Below are positions 1 to 9,250 of a stretch of 64,000 bases of DNA, piece after piece. This DNA is from Bacteroidaceae bacterium (GTDB taxonomy: Bacteria > Bacteroidota > Bacteroidia > Bacteroidales > Bacteroidaceae): the NCBI GenBank assembly GCA_017448965.1, contig JAFSKK010000061.1, forward strand, positions 1 through 64,000, read 5' to 3'. The notes beneath the pieces were generated by a model, which was not told where the DNA came from, searched no databases, and was given only the letters and a program-made list of their open reading frames with translations. Position 1 is the first letter of the stretch, and each line of letters opens with the position of its first letter. The translations under genes and the position numbers were made by a program.

Positions 1-16
1 ACTTTGTCCTCGGTAA

Positions 17-87
17 ACATTAGCGATACGTTTTAGTGAATGCTTGTGGTTTGGTCACTACAAAGTTACTAAAAATATCGCTAATGT
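17..87. promoter_or_regulatory. Nested inverted repeat with an embedded leftward -7 box
   Basis: A perfect 12-bp inverted repeat (ACATTAGCGATA at 17-28, TATCGCTAATGT at 76-87) encloses a second one (TAGTGA at 34-39, TCACTA at 55-60). On the minus strand TAACTTTG at 61-68 fits the Bacteroidetes -7 consensus, but no TTTG sits at the expected -33 position. This could be an operator/promoter for a gene left of the window or the end of a mobile element; the sequence does not decide. Confidence 0.4.
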
Positions 88-215
88 GCTAATAATTAAA
101 CAATTATTTTTTAAGAAATTTTCATCGAACTCACGTTAAATAATATCATATCTTAAAAAGCTGTAAATCGACACAATATAACATTGGTAAGACTACAGCA
201 TCTATAACAGCGAAG

Positions 216-455
216 CTCAGTAAAGGCACAGAATGCATCAAAATCCTACTCTCAAAGGGCTGAAAAAGACCCCATCGTCGGGATTTCGTGACTGGGGTTA
301 CCGTAATTACGGGAATGTCAGTATCGTAATTATGGGAACGACGTGGCGATAAATGAGGTTGTTTCATACGAAAAAACATAGATAACGCAGAAATGGCAAT
401 AATAACCCCCGTTCCCAATTAATAGGTAACGGGGGTTTTATTGTATTGGTAACGG
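216..455. repeat. Dispersed ~240-bp repeat, copy 1
   Basis: This segment closely matches 18996-19245 in the same orientation. Shared blocks include TAAAGGCACAGAATGCATC, CCGTAATTACGGGAA, GTCAGTATCGTAATTATGG and AACGACGTGGCGATAAATG, and both copies end in a G/C-rich hairpin. The matching region is non-coding: open frames in the two copies do not give the same protein. It looks like a small non-autonomous repeat or a structured RNA or terminator module. A shorter relative is at 50414-50476. Confidence 0.75.
404..439 (+). terminator. Hairpin with T-tract inside the dispersed repeat
   Basis: Perfect 10-bp arms AACCCCCGTT (404-413) and AACGGGGGTT (428-437) with a 14-nt loop, followed by T residues. 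It resembles an intrinsic terminator. The second repeat copy keeps the hairpin with one mismatch, so it belongs to the repeat and not to a particular gene. Confidence 0.5.
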
Positions 456-502
456 AAGTGTCAATTCACAGGCAAGCCCGTTGTCGTTTTGACCACAAAT
501 GA

Positions 503-581
503 CAAAAAAATTGCACGGATTAGGCGGATGTATAACCTGTTGATTGTCTAAACAGGTAAAGAATCCGTTTAATCCGTGCAA
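503..581 (-). terminator. Intrinsic terminator of the SusCD/FAS1 operon
   Basis: TTGCACGGATTA (511-522) pairs perfectly with TAATCCGTGCAA (570-581), and an inner helix forms from ACCTGTT and AACAGGT. Reading leftward, the stem is followed by seven T residues (A-tract at 504-510). It lies just after the last gene of the minus-strand operon, so it is probably that operon's end. Confidence 0.75.
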
Positions 582-598
582 TCTGTTGTTAGAGATGC

Positions 599-2314
599 TT
601 ACTCAAGTGGCAAGTACCAGTTCTTCTTTTCCTTGAGGAATTGGAAGAGGTCTTCGTCTTTAGTACCCGCGCGGCGAGCCACCTTGTCTGCCAAGAAGGA
701 TGGGTCGTTACGGTGCTGGGAGAGACGCATGAGGTCGTAGAAGCGGAGACCTTCGGTTGCTGTTTCCAATGCCATCTCGTCGCAAATCTTGTCTTCGACA
801 AAGAGGATGCTGTCTGCCTTGGTGGAGAGTTCGGGGATGGCGTAGGTGCTGTCGCACTCCACGTTGCCACAACCGCGGGAATGGAGTCCTACGGTGTTCT
901 CACGTGTGAAGGTGTACTCGCTGAAGGAGATGAGGTCGCCTGCGGCTGTACGCTCCTCCTCGGAGATGTACTTCTCGATGTTGTCTTTCCAAAGACCATA
1001 CTTCAGCACGGCAAAGGCTGCCTGAGGATAGCCTGCGCGGTTGAGTGCCTCGGCATAGCGGAGATAAACATGGGTGAGACGGTAGATGACGACTGGAGCG
1101 TGGCTCTGGGCGTATTTACGGCAATTCTGACTGAGTTTGGAGAAGTTGCCAGACATTGACAGATAGGGGTCAGAGGTCTTGGTGGTAGTCAGTGCCGGAT
1201 AGATGCTGGACATACGCAGGTCGCCACGCTGAGCCTCATTCTCAAGCACGGTGTCAGGACTCATGTAGAGGGTGTCGCGAAGGAGCGTGACAGGGTCGGT
1301 GAACAATGCCGTGTAGGTCTGCGAACGAGAGATTTCCTCGTAAGCGGCAGAGCGAGTGGCCTGATAGTAGTAGTTGTTGTCGCGGGTAGACGCGAACACA
1401 TCTTGCAAGTCGGACACCACACCATTGTACTCTTCGGTCTCCATCGGAATAAAGGTGAGCACCTGTGAGGAGGAAGAAGATGTGAACAGGTTGGCATAGT
1501 CGTCAACTACACGTTCGAACACTGGGCCATCCAAGCGCCATGAAACGGAAGATGTGCCAAGAGGCTGGGTGTTGCCTTGCTTGGTGAGGTAGTCGTGGTA
1601 GAACTTGGCTGCCTCTTCGTAGCGTTCTGCCCAAAGGCACAGGTCGCCCAACAGGACGTAGATGGGGATGTAGAACTGTCTGGAATTAAATGAGTTGATA
1701 CTACCGTAGTCGGGATAGGCGATGTCCTTGTAAGGCGTCAGATCGTCGATGAAGTAGTTGGCTATCCACTTCACATCGCGATGCTCATACTTCGATGGGT
1801 CGGCATCCTTCTCGGTCAAGATGGGTTCGGTGAAGAATGGCACCTCGCCGTAGTTGATGGCCAATTGGAGATAAGTCCAGGCGCGATAGGCCTTCACCAC
1901 TGCAAATTCATTCTCAAACACCTTGTAGCCGCGCTTGGCAAGTTCGGTGTCGGCGTTGGCAAGAAAGTAGTTGCAGTTCTGGATGATGGCATAGTAGTCA
2001 CGTGCATTGTTGTAGGGGTTGGAGGCGTCGGCTGTGAAATTGGCCACTTGCTGCAAGTCGAGTGTGGCTTGGTCGGTGAGCGATGTGAGGTCACCACGCA
2101 GCTCGCCCAACAAGATGGTGCGGTCAGCCACCTTCTGCATTTTTCCAACGATGCCCATGAGAGAGTAGAGCGTGTCGTTGGGGGTGTTGAGGCGGTTGTC
2201 CTCGACGAAGGAAACCAATTCGCTGTCGGCCTCGGAGCAGCTGGTCAAGCCCCCCACTCCAAGGAGGGGAAGGGCTATGGCTGCCATAATGCTATATATA
2301 TTCTTGAGTTTCAT
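599..2314 (-). CDS. SusD/RagB-family nutrient-binding lipoprotein (distal pair)
   Basis: Surface lipoprotein of the SusD/RagB type, which caps a SusC transporter and binds its ligand. The 571-residue protein has a lipoprotein signal with the lipobox LTSC and acylated Cys26, and the helical, TPR-like composition of the family. The C-terminal part carries the usual pattern of RMxxIYP-like, YRLTHVYLRYAEALNRAG and GLRFYDLMR segments. It is the last gene of a seven-gene minus-strand operon, 39 bp after its SusC partner and just before a strong terminator. Its N-terminus (MKLKNIYSIM) is almost the same as in the FAS1 genes of the operon. The ligand cannot be read from the sequence; no carbohydrate-active enzyme is nearby to suggest one. 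Confidence 0.92.
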   Translation of the reverse strand: MKLKNIYSIMAAIALPLLGVGGLTSCSEADSELVSFVEDNRLNTPNDTLYSLMGIVGKMQKVADRTILLGELRGDLTSLTDQATLDLQQVANFTADASNPYNNARDYYAIIQNCNYFLANADTELAKRGYKVFENEFAVVKAYRAWTYLQLAINYGEVPFFTEPILTEKDADPSKYEHRDVKWIANYFIDDLTPYKDIAYPDYGSINSFNSRQFYIPIYVLLGDLCLWAERYEEAAKFYHDYLTKQGNTQPLGTSSVSWRLDGPVFERVVDDYANLFTSSSSSQVLTFIPMETEEYNGVVSDLQDVFASTRDNNYYYQATRSAAYEEISRSQTYTALFTDPVTLLRDTLYMSPDTVLENEAQRGDLRMSSIYPALTTTKTSDPYLSMSGNFSKLSQNCRKYAQSHAPVVIYRLTHVYLRYAEALNRAGYPQAAFAVLKYGLWKDNIEKYISEEERTAAGDLISFSEYTFTRENTVGLHSRGCGNVECDSTYAIPELSTKADSILFVEDKICDEMALETATEGLRFYDLMRLSQHRNDPSFLADKVARRAGTKDEDLFQFLKEKKNWYLPLE

Positions 2315-2353
2315 ACTTCAATTGCAAATTTTCAGTTATCAATCGTCCATTCA

Positions 2354-5300
2354 TTAGAGGTTTATCTTTACACCGAAAGAGAAACTGCGGCCAGGAGCGA
2401 GGAGTCCGCGGTCGATGCCCATGCCGAGCACGGCATTTGACTGTGCGAACTCTGGATCGGAACCGAGATACTTGGTGATGGTGAAGAGGTTGTTGGCTGC
2501 TCCCCAGAAGGTGATGCCCTGCAGATAGGTGCTGCGTACTGGCAGACGATAGCTGAGGGTAACGTTCTTGAGTTTGAGGTAGGAGCCATTCTCTATCCAG
2601 CGGTCGGAGAAGCGGCTGTTGCCCATTTCGTCGAGGAATGAAGCACGTGGCACTTCTGTCTGCTGACCGTCGTATGTCCAACGTGAAAGCATGTTGGTGG
2701 TCTGGTTGTAGAAGTAGGAACCTGACTCCAGAATGCTGCGCTGGTAGTTGTAGAGGTCACCTCCAACGGAATAGTTGAACGAAGCGGAAAGCGTGAATCT
2801 CTTCCACGAAAGCTGAGTGGAGAAGTTACCGTAGATGTCGGGGTTGGGGTCGCCAATCACCTGCATATCTTCAGAACCGATGCGGCCTTCGTAACCAACT
2901 TCGTCCTTCACATTCACGAAGTGCATGTCACCTGCCTGGAAGTATTGTCTGGCACCAGTTTGGGTGGTCTGATAGAGTCCTGCCTTATCGGCATCTTCCT
3001 GAGAGGAGAACACGCCTGCAGTCTTGTAGCCATAGAAGAGACCTGCTGCCTTACCTACCTGATTGAGGACGGTGGCGCCATAGAGTTCCTGAGTCATGGA
3101 TGACTGACCGCCAGGCAGACGCTTGATGCGGTTCTTGTAGTGACCCATTGATGCTGCCACTGACCACTGCCAGTCTTTCGTGTTCACGATCTTCACATTG
3201 GCGCTGATGTCGAAGCCATCGTTGGTGACACGTCCATCGTTAATCCAGTTGGTCGAGAGACCAGAGATGTAGGACAGGGTGCCGAGCGAAAGCAGGTTGT
3301 AGGTGTTGCTGTGGAAGTAGTTGGCTGAGAGCCAGAGGCGGTTGTCGAAGAAAGAACCTTGCAGACCTGCGGTGAAGCGGGCTGTGGTCTCCCATTGCAA
3401 CTTCGTGTTACCGATATTGGCCATGCTGATGCCTGTGAGCGAGTTGAACAGACGGCCAGAGGTGAAGTAGGTGCGCGATGCAATACTGTTGATGTCGTCG
3501 TTACCAAGCAGGTCGAAACCACCATTCAGTTTCAGGTAGTTCACCTGACGGTTTGGACGGAACCAACTTTCATTGGTGAGCACCCAAGCAGCCTCTACTG
3601 AGGGGAAGAAGCCAAAGGCATATTTACCTATCTTCACACCTTCGTTGGCATCCACACCAAACTTGCTGGAGCCGTCCATCGCTATCGTGGAAGAAAGGTA
3701 GTAACGCTCCTTATAGTTGTAGCCAGCGGTGAGATAGTAGGTCAAATCGACGTCGCGGTTATCAACACCATCGGTCTGCTTATATTCCAGAGAAGAAGAC
3801 ATGTTTGGAGTCTTATCGTTACCTGTGTTGTAACCAATCTGGGTGTTCAGACGGTAAGTGTCGCGCAAATAGCGGAAACCAGCCTTACCTGTCAGATAGT
3901 GACCGCCAAAACGATGCTTATAACTCATGGAGAGGTCGTTCATGATGGTAATCTGACGGCCTGCCAAAGCACTTGCACAGTTCTGCACCTTACCAATGCC
4001 TTCCACCTTGTACTCGGGTACACCGGTAGTGGGCAGATAGTAGTTCTCGTCGGTGTTGACCAACTGGAAAGCGAAGTGGTTAGCCAGTGTCCAATCCTTA
4101 TTGATGTTCCAAGATGGCGTGATGGCCAATGACACCATACGGTTGCCGAAGTAGTTCTTGTTGCGGCCCTCGCCATTCTGAAGGATTGAGAGCGGGTTGG
4201 CCAACGATGTGGTGTAGTCGTTAGAAACCACCAGGTCGGAGAGATACTCATCAGCTTCAGCCAGATAGCCGGACAGATGTCCACTGGTATCGTAAGCGTA
4301 AGGCGAAAGGAATGGTGACTTGATGAGTGAGAGGAATGCGGGAGCGGTGATGAGTCCATCGGTCACATTGTCCTTCACACCGTCGTCACGCATGTTGCGA
4401 GTCACGTCAGAGTAGGCTGCATCAAAGCGCACATAGATGTCCTTGGTCAACGAGATGTCTGAATTCAGACGCAGGTTGAAACGAGAGAAGGAGAAGTCCT
4501 TCAATGTGCCGTTAGAACCAGCATAACCTACCGACAGGTTGTAGTTGGCCACGTCGTCACCACCCTGCACGTTGATGCTGTAGTTCTGTGTGTAAGCGGT
4601 GCGCTGGATCTTGTCGCTCCAGTCGGTTGAGTTATGGTACCAAGGATAGTAGTAGTAGTTGGGGTCTGTCTGGAGGAACTTGAAGGAGTTCTTCTTTGTG
4701 CCAGTCGTACCAATCAACTCTGAGGCGTATACGCGGAACTGCTCGGCGTTCATCATATCAACTGTCTTGGGAGCAGTCTCGAAACTGCCACCAATGCTCA
4801 CGTCAATCTTCGTGGCCATCGACTTGTTGCGTTTCGTCTCGATAATGACAACACCATTGGCGCCTTTCGCACCATAGATGGCTGTTCCGTTCTTGAGAAC
4901 TGACACTTTTTCGATGTCTTCCACCATGATGCCTGAGAGGATGTTGTTGAAGAATCCATCATGCAGAGAAGGAGAATTCCACTGCATGTTCTGGATGACA
5001 CCGTCGACAATCACCAGAGGCTGGGCATTGCTGTTGAGGGAGTTGAGACCGTTCATCAGCATCTTCACACCCTGTGCAGGCTGACCGCCACGCACGTTTG
5101 TGAGCATGTCGCCACCCAGATTCTGCTGTATCTGGTTGTCGATGGAGATGTCATTGTTGTTATAAGTGACCAAGGTGGTCTTCTGGCTGGTGGCCAAAGT
5201 TTGGCGGGTATAGGTCTCGGCAAACTTGGAGGAATACATCTGCACCTCCTGCACTTGCTGTCCCTTACCAATGGGCTGCTGCACCATGGTGTAGCCATCG

Positions 5301-5563
5301 GCCACTAACATCAGCGAAGTGACATAAGTCGGAACCTTGATGGTGTACTCACCCTGATCGTCTGTCATGGCAGAATAGCGGGGATTGTTGTATGCCTGCA
5401 CCTGTACACCAACAGCAGGCTCTTTGGTGGCAGCATCGATGACACGACCCTTCACCTCGCGCACATTGACCTCAGCCTTCTGTGACGCGGCTTCTTGAGC
5501 ACTCAAGTTCAAGGCGAAGCAAGTGTTCATCCCCACGGCTATTGCAAATAAAATACGTTTCAT
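2354..5563 (-). CDS. SusC/RagA-family TonB-dependent outer-membrane transporter (distal pair)
   Basis: TonB-dependent outer-membrane channel that imports the ligand captured by its SusD partner. The 1,069-residue protein has a signal peptide (to about residue 22), a carboxypeptidase-regulatory-like domain (about 38-110, VKGRVIDAATKEPAVGV), a plug domain with the SusC hallmark IVDGVIQN and IEKVSVLKNGTAIYGAKGANG (about 170-245), and a long beta-barrel. The family is normally 1,000-1,100 residues. The start codon overlaps the stop of the upstream FAS1 gene as ATGA, suggesting translational coupling. This is the second of two SusC genes in the operon, and it differs clearly in sequence from the first. 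Confidence 0.93.
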   Translation of the reverse strand: MKRILFAIAVGMNTCFALNLSAQEAASQKAEVNVREVKGRVIDAATKEPAVGVQVQAYNNPRYSAMTDDQGEYTIKVPTYVTSLMLVADGYTMVQQPIGKGQQVQEVQMYSSKFAETYTRQTLATSQKTTLVTYNNNDISIDNQIQQNLGGDMLTNVRGGQPAQGVKMLMNGLNSLNSNAQPLVIVDGVIQNMQWNSPSLHDGFFNNILSGIMVEDIEKVSVLKNGTAIYGAKGANGVVIIETKRNKSMATKIDVSIGGSFETAPKTVDMMNAEQFRVYASELIGTTGTKKNSFKFLQTDPNYYYYPWYHNSTDWSDKIQRTAYTQNYSINVQGGDDVANYNLSVGYAGSNGTLKDFSFSRFNLRLNSDISLTKDIYVRFDAAYSDVTRNMRDDGVKDNVTDGLITAPAFLSLIKSPFLSPYAYDTSGHLSGYLAEADEYLSDLVVSNDYTTSLANPLSILQNGEGRNKNYFGNRMVSLAITPSWNINKDWTLANHFAFQLVNTDENYYLPTTGVPEYKVEGIGKVQNCASALAGRQITIMNDLSMSYKHRFGGHYLTGKAGFRYLRDTYRLNTQIGYNTGNDKTPNMSSSLEYKQTDGVDNRDVDLTYYLTAGYNYKERYYLSSTIAMDGSSKFGVDANEGVKIGKYAFGFFPSVEAAWVLTNESWFRPNRQVNYLKLNGGFDLLGNDDINSIASRTYFTSGRLFNSLTGISMANIGNTKLQWETTARFTAGLQGSFFDNRLWLSANYFHSNTYNLLSLGTLSYISGLSTNWINDGRVTNDGFDISANVKIVNTKDWQWSVAASMGHYKNRIKRLPGGQSSMTQELYGATVLNQVGKAAGLFYGYKTAGVFSSQEDADKAGLYQTTQTGARQYFQAGDMHFVNVKDEVGYEGRIGSEDMQVIGDPNPDIYGNFSTQLSWKRFTLSASFNYSVGGDLYNYQRSILESGSYFYNQTTNMLSRWTYDGQQTEVPRASFLDEMGNSRFSDRWIENGSYLKLKNVTLSYRLPVRSTYLQGITFWGAANNLFTITKYLGSDPEFAQSNAVLGMGIDRGLLAPGRSFSFGVKINL

Positions 5564-7242
5564 TTCAGTGCCTCCTTTCTTTTCTTTGCTTCCAAGAGGG
5601 CTTCATCACCTTCATCAGAAACGGGTTTGAGGTAGATACAATCCAGGAACATCTCACGTGAATAGGCTTTCACTTCTGCAGGCTTCTTACTATTGATGGA
5701 GCACTGCAGCTGCAAACGGACTGTGGCATCCTGCTGCTGATAGTTGCAGACAGGGAATGTGAATGTAGCGATTTTCACCGTGTCAACACAACGGCCGTCG
5801 CTGATAAGTTCCTCGTCGAAGACGATACTCTGCTCTTCGCCATTCTCGTCCATATAGAACAATGTAGCTATAAACTTGTTGGGCTTGAAGTCACGTGAGT
5901 TGGACAGATAGACGGTCTTAGGCAAAATCACGGCATTGATGTCGTAAGTGCCCGAGAGCGTGTTTCTGATTTCAAACGTGGCTGTCCAGTTGCTGGTATT
6001 CTTGCTTGGCACAATAGACACGTATGCATTCCCAGAAATGGTGTCACCAATGGCATCGCGATAACTCAACGTACATTCATTATACTCCGTCAATCTGGCT
6101 CTGTCTTCACCCTGTGTCGTGATGGGGTGGAAGAAGAGGTCTTCGGGAGTGAATGGCCACTCATTGATACGGTAGATATAGCCATTGGAGCACAGGAGGT
6201 CGCTGTTGATATTGGCTGGATCCATCACACCACCTGCTTCATAAGGCTCATAGAACACATGGTAAGGCCAGTCTCTACCACTATTGTAAGAGGTGGAGAA
6301 GATGGAGTCTTGCTCCGAACGCTGCACGTTCTTGTTGTAAATCAAGTCACGAATCAAAGAGACGTTTGTCCAATAACGGCTGATGGAATCGCCCTTCTCC
6401 ACAGAACCGTAGTTGAAGAACTTGGAAGCCTCTTCATAAACAGGTTCCCATGTTGCCTTGTCGGGCACGATCATGAAGTAGGTGGAGTCTTCTGACATAA
6501 TTTGGTCAAACACACGGAAGAGGTAATTCTCCTTGACCATCACAGAGTCAGAATAAACTTTCAAACCATCCTCGATACCCAATTCGATGGACTGATTCTC
6601 GTCCAGTTTCTGCTTCTCATAGTGAGACAAGAAGTCGCCGATGTGACTGAACTCTTCCATGGAGGTGAGACCTTCATAGATGTTATAAGTGTACTGCGCA
6701 TCGTCATCCACCACATGAAGCAGACCGTTGGTGGCTGGCATGTTCTTGTGCTTCACATCGAGCACCTCTGCATTGTAAATGGCGTTCGGGTTGAGCGCGA
6801 GGAACTTGTCATTCAACATTCTCACACTTTCGTCCGTCTGTCCGTTCATGTTGTAGAGGTTGTGAGCGATGTGGTTCATCACAAAGTGCTGTCCCACCGT
6901 TGAATCACCCTTCGCTGTCTGACAAACTTCGAGCAGGGAGTCTATATTGTAGGTGCCGTTCACTGGTGCCCATACGGTCAATGTCTGGTCAGCATTCAAC
7001 AGGTCGGCAAATGTCACCTTCGTGCGGTGGTTGTTGTTATACACATGCGTTGCCTGCAACAGCGAGAGGAAATCACTCAGTTGAGGATCGTTCTTCACCA
7101 ACTGAAGCAGTGACGACGTGCCGTTCGAGCCTTCCATGTCGTAGTGGTCGTCCCATGAGTCGGAACAGCCCACCAGACCCTGCGAGGCAACGGCAAGGAC
7201 AACGGCACCTGCCATCATTTTATATATATTCTTTACTTTCAT
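5560..7242 (-). CDS. Fasciclin (FAS1) domain lipoprotein, 560 aa
   Basis: Predicted surface lipoprotein (lipobox LVGC, Cys26) with FAS1 domains, a fold used for adhesion and ligand binding. A first FAS1-like domain spans about 38-185 (LLQLVKNDPQLSDFLSLL, TLTVWAPVNGTYN, then NGLLHVVDD). A more diverged one follows at about 190-290 (YFMIVPDKATWEPV). The C-terminal part (about 390-540) is rich in beta-strand-like segments and may be a separate sandwich module. It lies between another FAS1 gene (22-bp gap) and a SusC gene (4-bp overlap), so it is probably an accessory surface protein of the uptake system, comparable in place to SusE/SusF. Binding target unknown. Confidence 0.82.
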   Translation of the reverse strand: MKVKNIYKMMAGAVVLAVASQGLVGCSDSWDDHYDMEGSNGTSSLLQLVKNDPQLSDFLSLLQATHVYNNNHRTKVTFADLLNADQTLTVWAPVNGTYNIDSLLEVCQTAKGDSTVGQHFVMNHIAHNLYNMNGQTDESVRMLNDKFLALNPNAIYNAEVLDVKHKNMPATNGLLHVVDDDAQYTYNIYEGLTSMEEFSHIGDFLSHYEKQKLDENQSIELGIEDGLKVYSDSVMVKENYLFRVFDQIMSEDSTYFMIVPDKATWEPVYEEASKFFNYGSVEKGDSISRYWTNVSLIRDLIYNKNVQRSEQDSIFSTSYNSGRDWPYHVFYEPYEAGGVMDPANINSDLLCSNGYIYRINEWPFTPEDLFFHPITTQGEDRARLTEYNECTLSYRDAIGDTISGNAYVSIVPSKNTSNWTATFEIRNTLSGTYDINAVILPKTVYLSNSRDFKPNKFIATLFYMDENGEEQSIVFDEELISDGRCVDTVKIATFTFPVCNYQQQDATVRLQLQCSINSKKPAEVKAYSREMFLDCIYLKPVSDEGDEALLEAKKRKEALK

Positions 7243-7264
7243 ACGAATTATCTATTATGTATTA

Positions 7265-9244
7265 TTAATGTGTATCCTCTGCTGTCTGACCAGCGTAAAC
7301 ACTCTTCGGACAGAACTCAAAGTAGTTGATAGGAAGCTCGGCCTGAGGATTGTCCGTCACCAGTTTGATGCGGAGCCAATACTCTTGGTTCGGATCAAGG
7401 CGCTGTGTGGTAAGAATCTTACGGAACTTACCAGAATTGGCACGAAGATTGTTGGAGCCACCCTGATTCCAGGAGTCCATATCCTTCATGATGCCACGAT
7501 TATGCATAGCCTTGTCAATAGCGCGGTTTTCCTCATTATCCTCGGTGTCGGCCACCCAACCAATACGTGGGTCACCACCCCAGATGGTAAAGTCAATCGG
7601 CAAACCCATGGGCCTCATATCTTCCTTTGGACCAAAATAAATCTGAACAACTCCACGGTCAGTACCAGCACCGTAAGCGAAGCGGATCTCATAAGTGTTT
7701 TCTGGTACAGGCGGCAACTTGAAAGCAATGTCGAACTGACCAATCAAGTCGACGGCATCAGAGTAAGTGGCCATCCAAACACCACGTTCGCGCAATGCCA
7801 ATGTCGGATTCACACCATGGAAGTCCCAACCATCCACTACCTTGAAGCCAGTCAGATGGTTACCATCCGTATTACCACGTGCACCTGCGTTGAGGAACTC
7901 GGTTGACATGGTAATCACATTCCAACGAATACGGTCGTTAAACACCACATCGCGGGTTTCCTGATCATAGAAAAGTACCTTGTCAATGTAATGGTAGATA
8001 CCATTCAACGCTTGATTATTGAGCGGTTCCACTGGCAAACCTGCCTCTTCCAGCTCTTGGTCATGAATGGTTGTCATCTCAGATGGCGTGTACACCTTTA
8101 CACCTTGTACAGTATACTTGCTGCCCACTCCCTTACGGTTGATGAACATACCCTCCGAAGGTGAAGAGAACTTCATGACAGTACCTGGCATCAAAGTCGT
8201 ATACCAGTCTGTACAGTCAATAAGGTTTGGCATAGCACAAGTTGTCTTATAATTGATACCACTCTCCGAGATGGTGAAGTCGTTAATGGCTGCATAGTAA
8301 GGCAACAGGTGGTAAGAGATGAAACGGTTCAGCGGGTTGCGACGATCTGTCCAGTCATCATCATACTTTCCCGCATCATCGGGATACATCACATCATAAA
8401 CCTCTTTTGCCTTCTGCTTCAAGTCATCGAGAGTATAGATACCCGCCTCAGCAAAGACTTTGTTGGTCTCCACCAATGCTGTGAATCGCTTTTTGCGTTC
8501 ACCTGGGTAATACATCTGATAAGTAGCGCCCGTACGGTGGAACGGAATAGGCTTATAGACAGAGTCTTGGTCGATGGAGTAAGTTTCATCCAAATATGCG
8601 TAAAGACTATCGGACATACCTGTCAAAGTCAACGCAGAAGTAAAGAGAGAAATATTCTGATCCTCCAGCAACTTCTCAGGCAGATAAGAGCTGGAAGGCT
8701 GAATAACACGGTCAAGCGTGTGCACCACTCCGTTCTCCACCGAGTCGTCGCGAACCACCAGTTTGGAGGCCATGTTCACGTAGTACATGGCATTACCACC
8801 TTCAGCATCGCCATCGCACGAGAAAGTGAGGAAACGCCCGTTCATGTTTTCCGTCGGGATGTTACCATCAGCCAAATCGGTGGTGAAGAACGTTGCGCTA
8901 ATGATATGGTTCCAAGACAGCGTGTCACACTCTTCCTTAGAGAGGTCTGCCACACTGTTGTAGCCATGATCATGCAGATAACTTTCAATGGCCGTATTAG
9001 TTGGGGCGAAACAAGTGTAAGTGCCATAAGTGGCCATCATGCCATACAACCCCGAGCGGTGAAGAATCTCCGTAAACTCACTGTAAAGTTCGGGGCGGTT
9101 GTCGAGGTAGTCGCTCACCATCTCACCCTTGAAGGTGTAGTAATTCTCTCCGCTTGGTTCGTCAGAGCAACTCACCAACGCTTGTGCAGCGAAGACGAGA
9201 AGGGCAACTCCTGCTAAAATTTTATATATATTTTTCAGTTTCAT
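7265..9244 (-). CDS. Fasciclin (FAS1) domain lipoprotein, 659 aa
   Basis: Second FAS1 lipoprotein of the operon (lipobox LVSC, Cys26). FAS1 domain 1 is at about 35-185 (TYTCFAPTNTAIESYL, then NGVVHTLDRVIQP). A second FAS1-like segment covers about 185-430. The last 200 residues (YEIRFAYGAGTDRGVVQIYFG onward, ending with WLRIKLV and YFEFCPKSVY) look like a beta-sandwich of carbohydrate-binding type; this is inference from strand pattern only. Its start MKLKNIYKIL nearly matches the neighbouring FAS1 gene, which suggests duplication. It is 6 bp from the preceding SusD gene. Confidence 0.82.
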   Translation of the reverse strand: MKLKNIYKILAGVALLVFAAQALVSCSDEPSGENYYTFKGEMVSDYLDNRPELYSEFTEILHRSGLYGMMATYGTYTCFAPTNTAIESYLHDHGYNSVADLSKEECDTLSWNHIISATFFTTDLADGNIPTENMNGRFLTFSCDGDAEGGNAMYYVNMASKLVVRDDSVENGVVHTLDRVIQPSSSYLPEKLLEDQNISLFTSALTLTGMSDSLYAYLDETYSIDQDSVYKPIPFHRTGATYQMYYPGERKKRFTALVETNKVFAEAGIYTLDDLKQKAKEVYDVMYPDDAGKYDDDWTDRRNPLNRFISYHLLPYYAAINDFTISESGINYKTTCAMPNLIDCTDWYTTLMPGTVMKFSSPSEGMFINRKGVGSKYTVQGVKVYTPSEMTTIHDQELEEAGLPVEPLNNQALNGIYHYIDKVLFYDQETRDVVFNDRIRWNVITMSTEFLNAGARGNTDGNHLTGFKVVDGWDFHGVNPTLALRERGVWMATYSDAVDLIGQFDIAFKLPPVPENTYEIRFAYGAGTDRGVVQIYFGPKEDMRPMGLPIDFTIWGGDPRIGWVADTEDNEENRAIDKAMHNRGIMKDMDSWNQGGSNNLRANSGKFRKILTTQRLDPNQEYWLRIKLVTDNPQAELPINYFEFCPKSVYAGQTAEDTH

Positions 9245-9250
9245 AACACA

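Noticed and set aside
146..418. 90-codon minus-strand frame inside the first dispersed repeat
   Set aside because: The second repeat copy does not keep the frame beyond a few residues, and the sequence is dominated by hairpins; it is not a gene.
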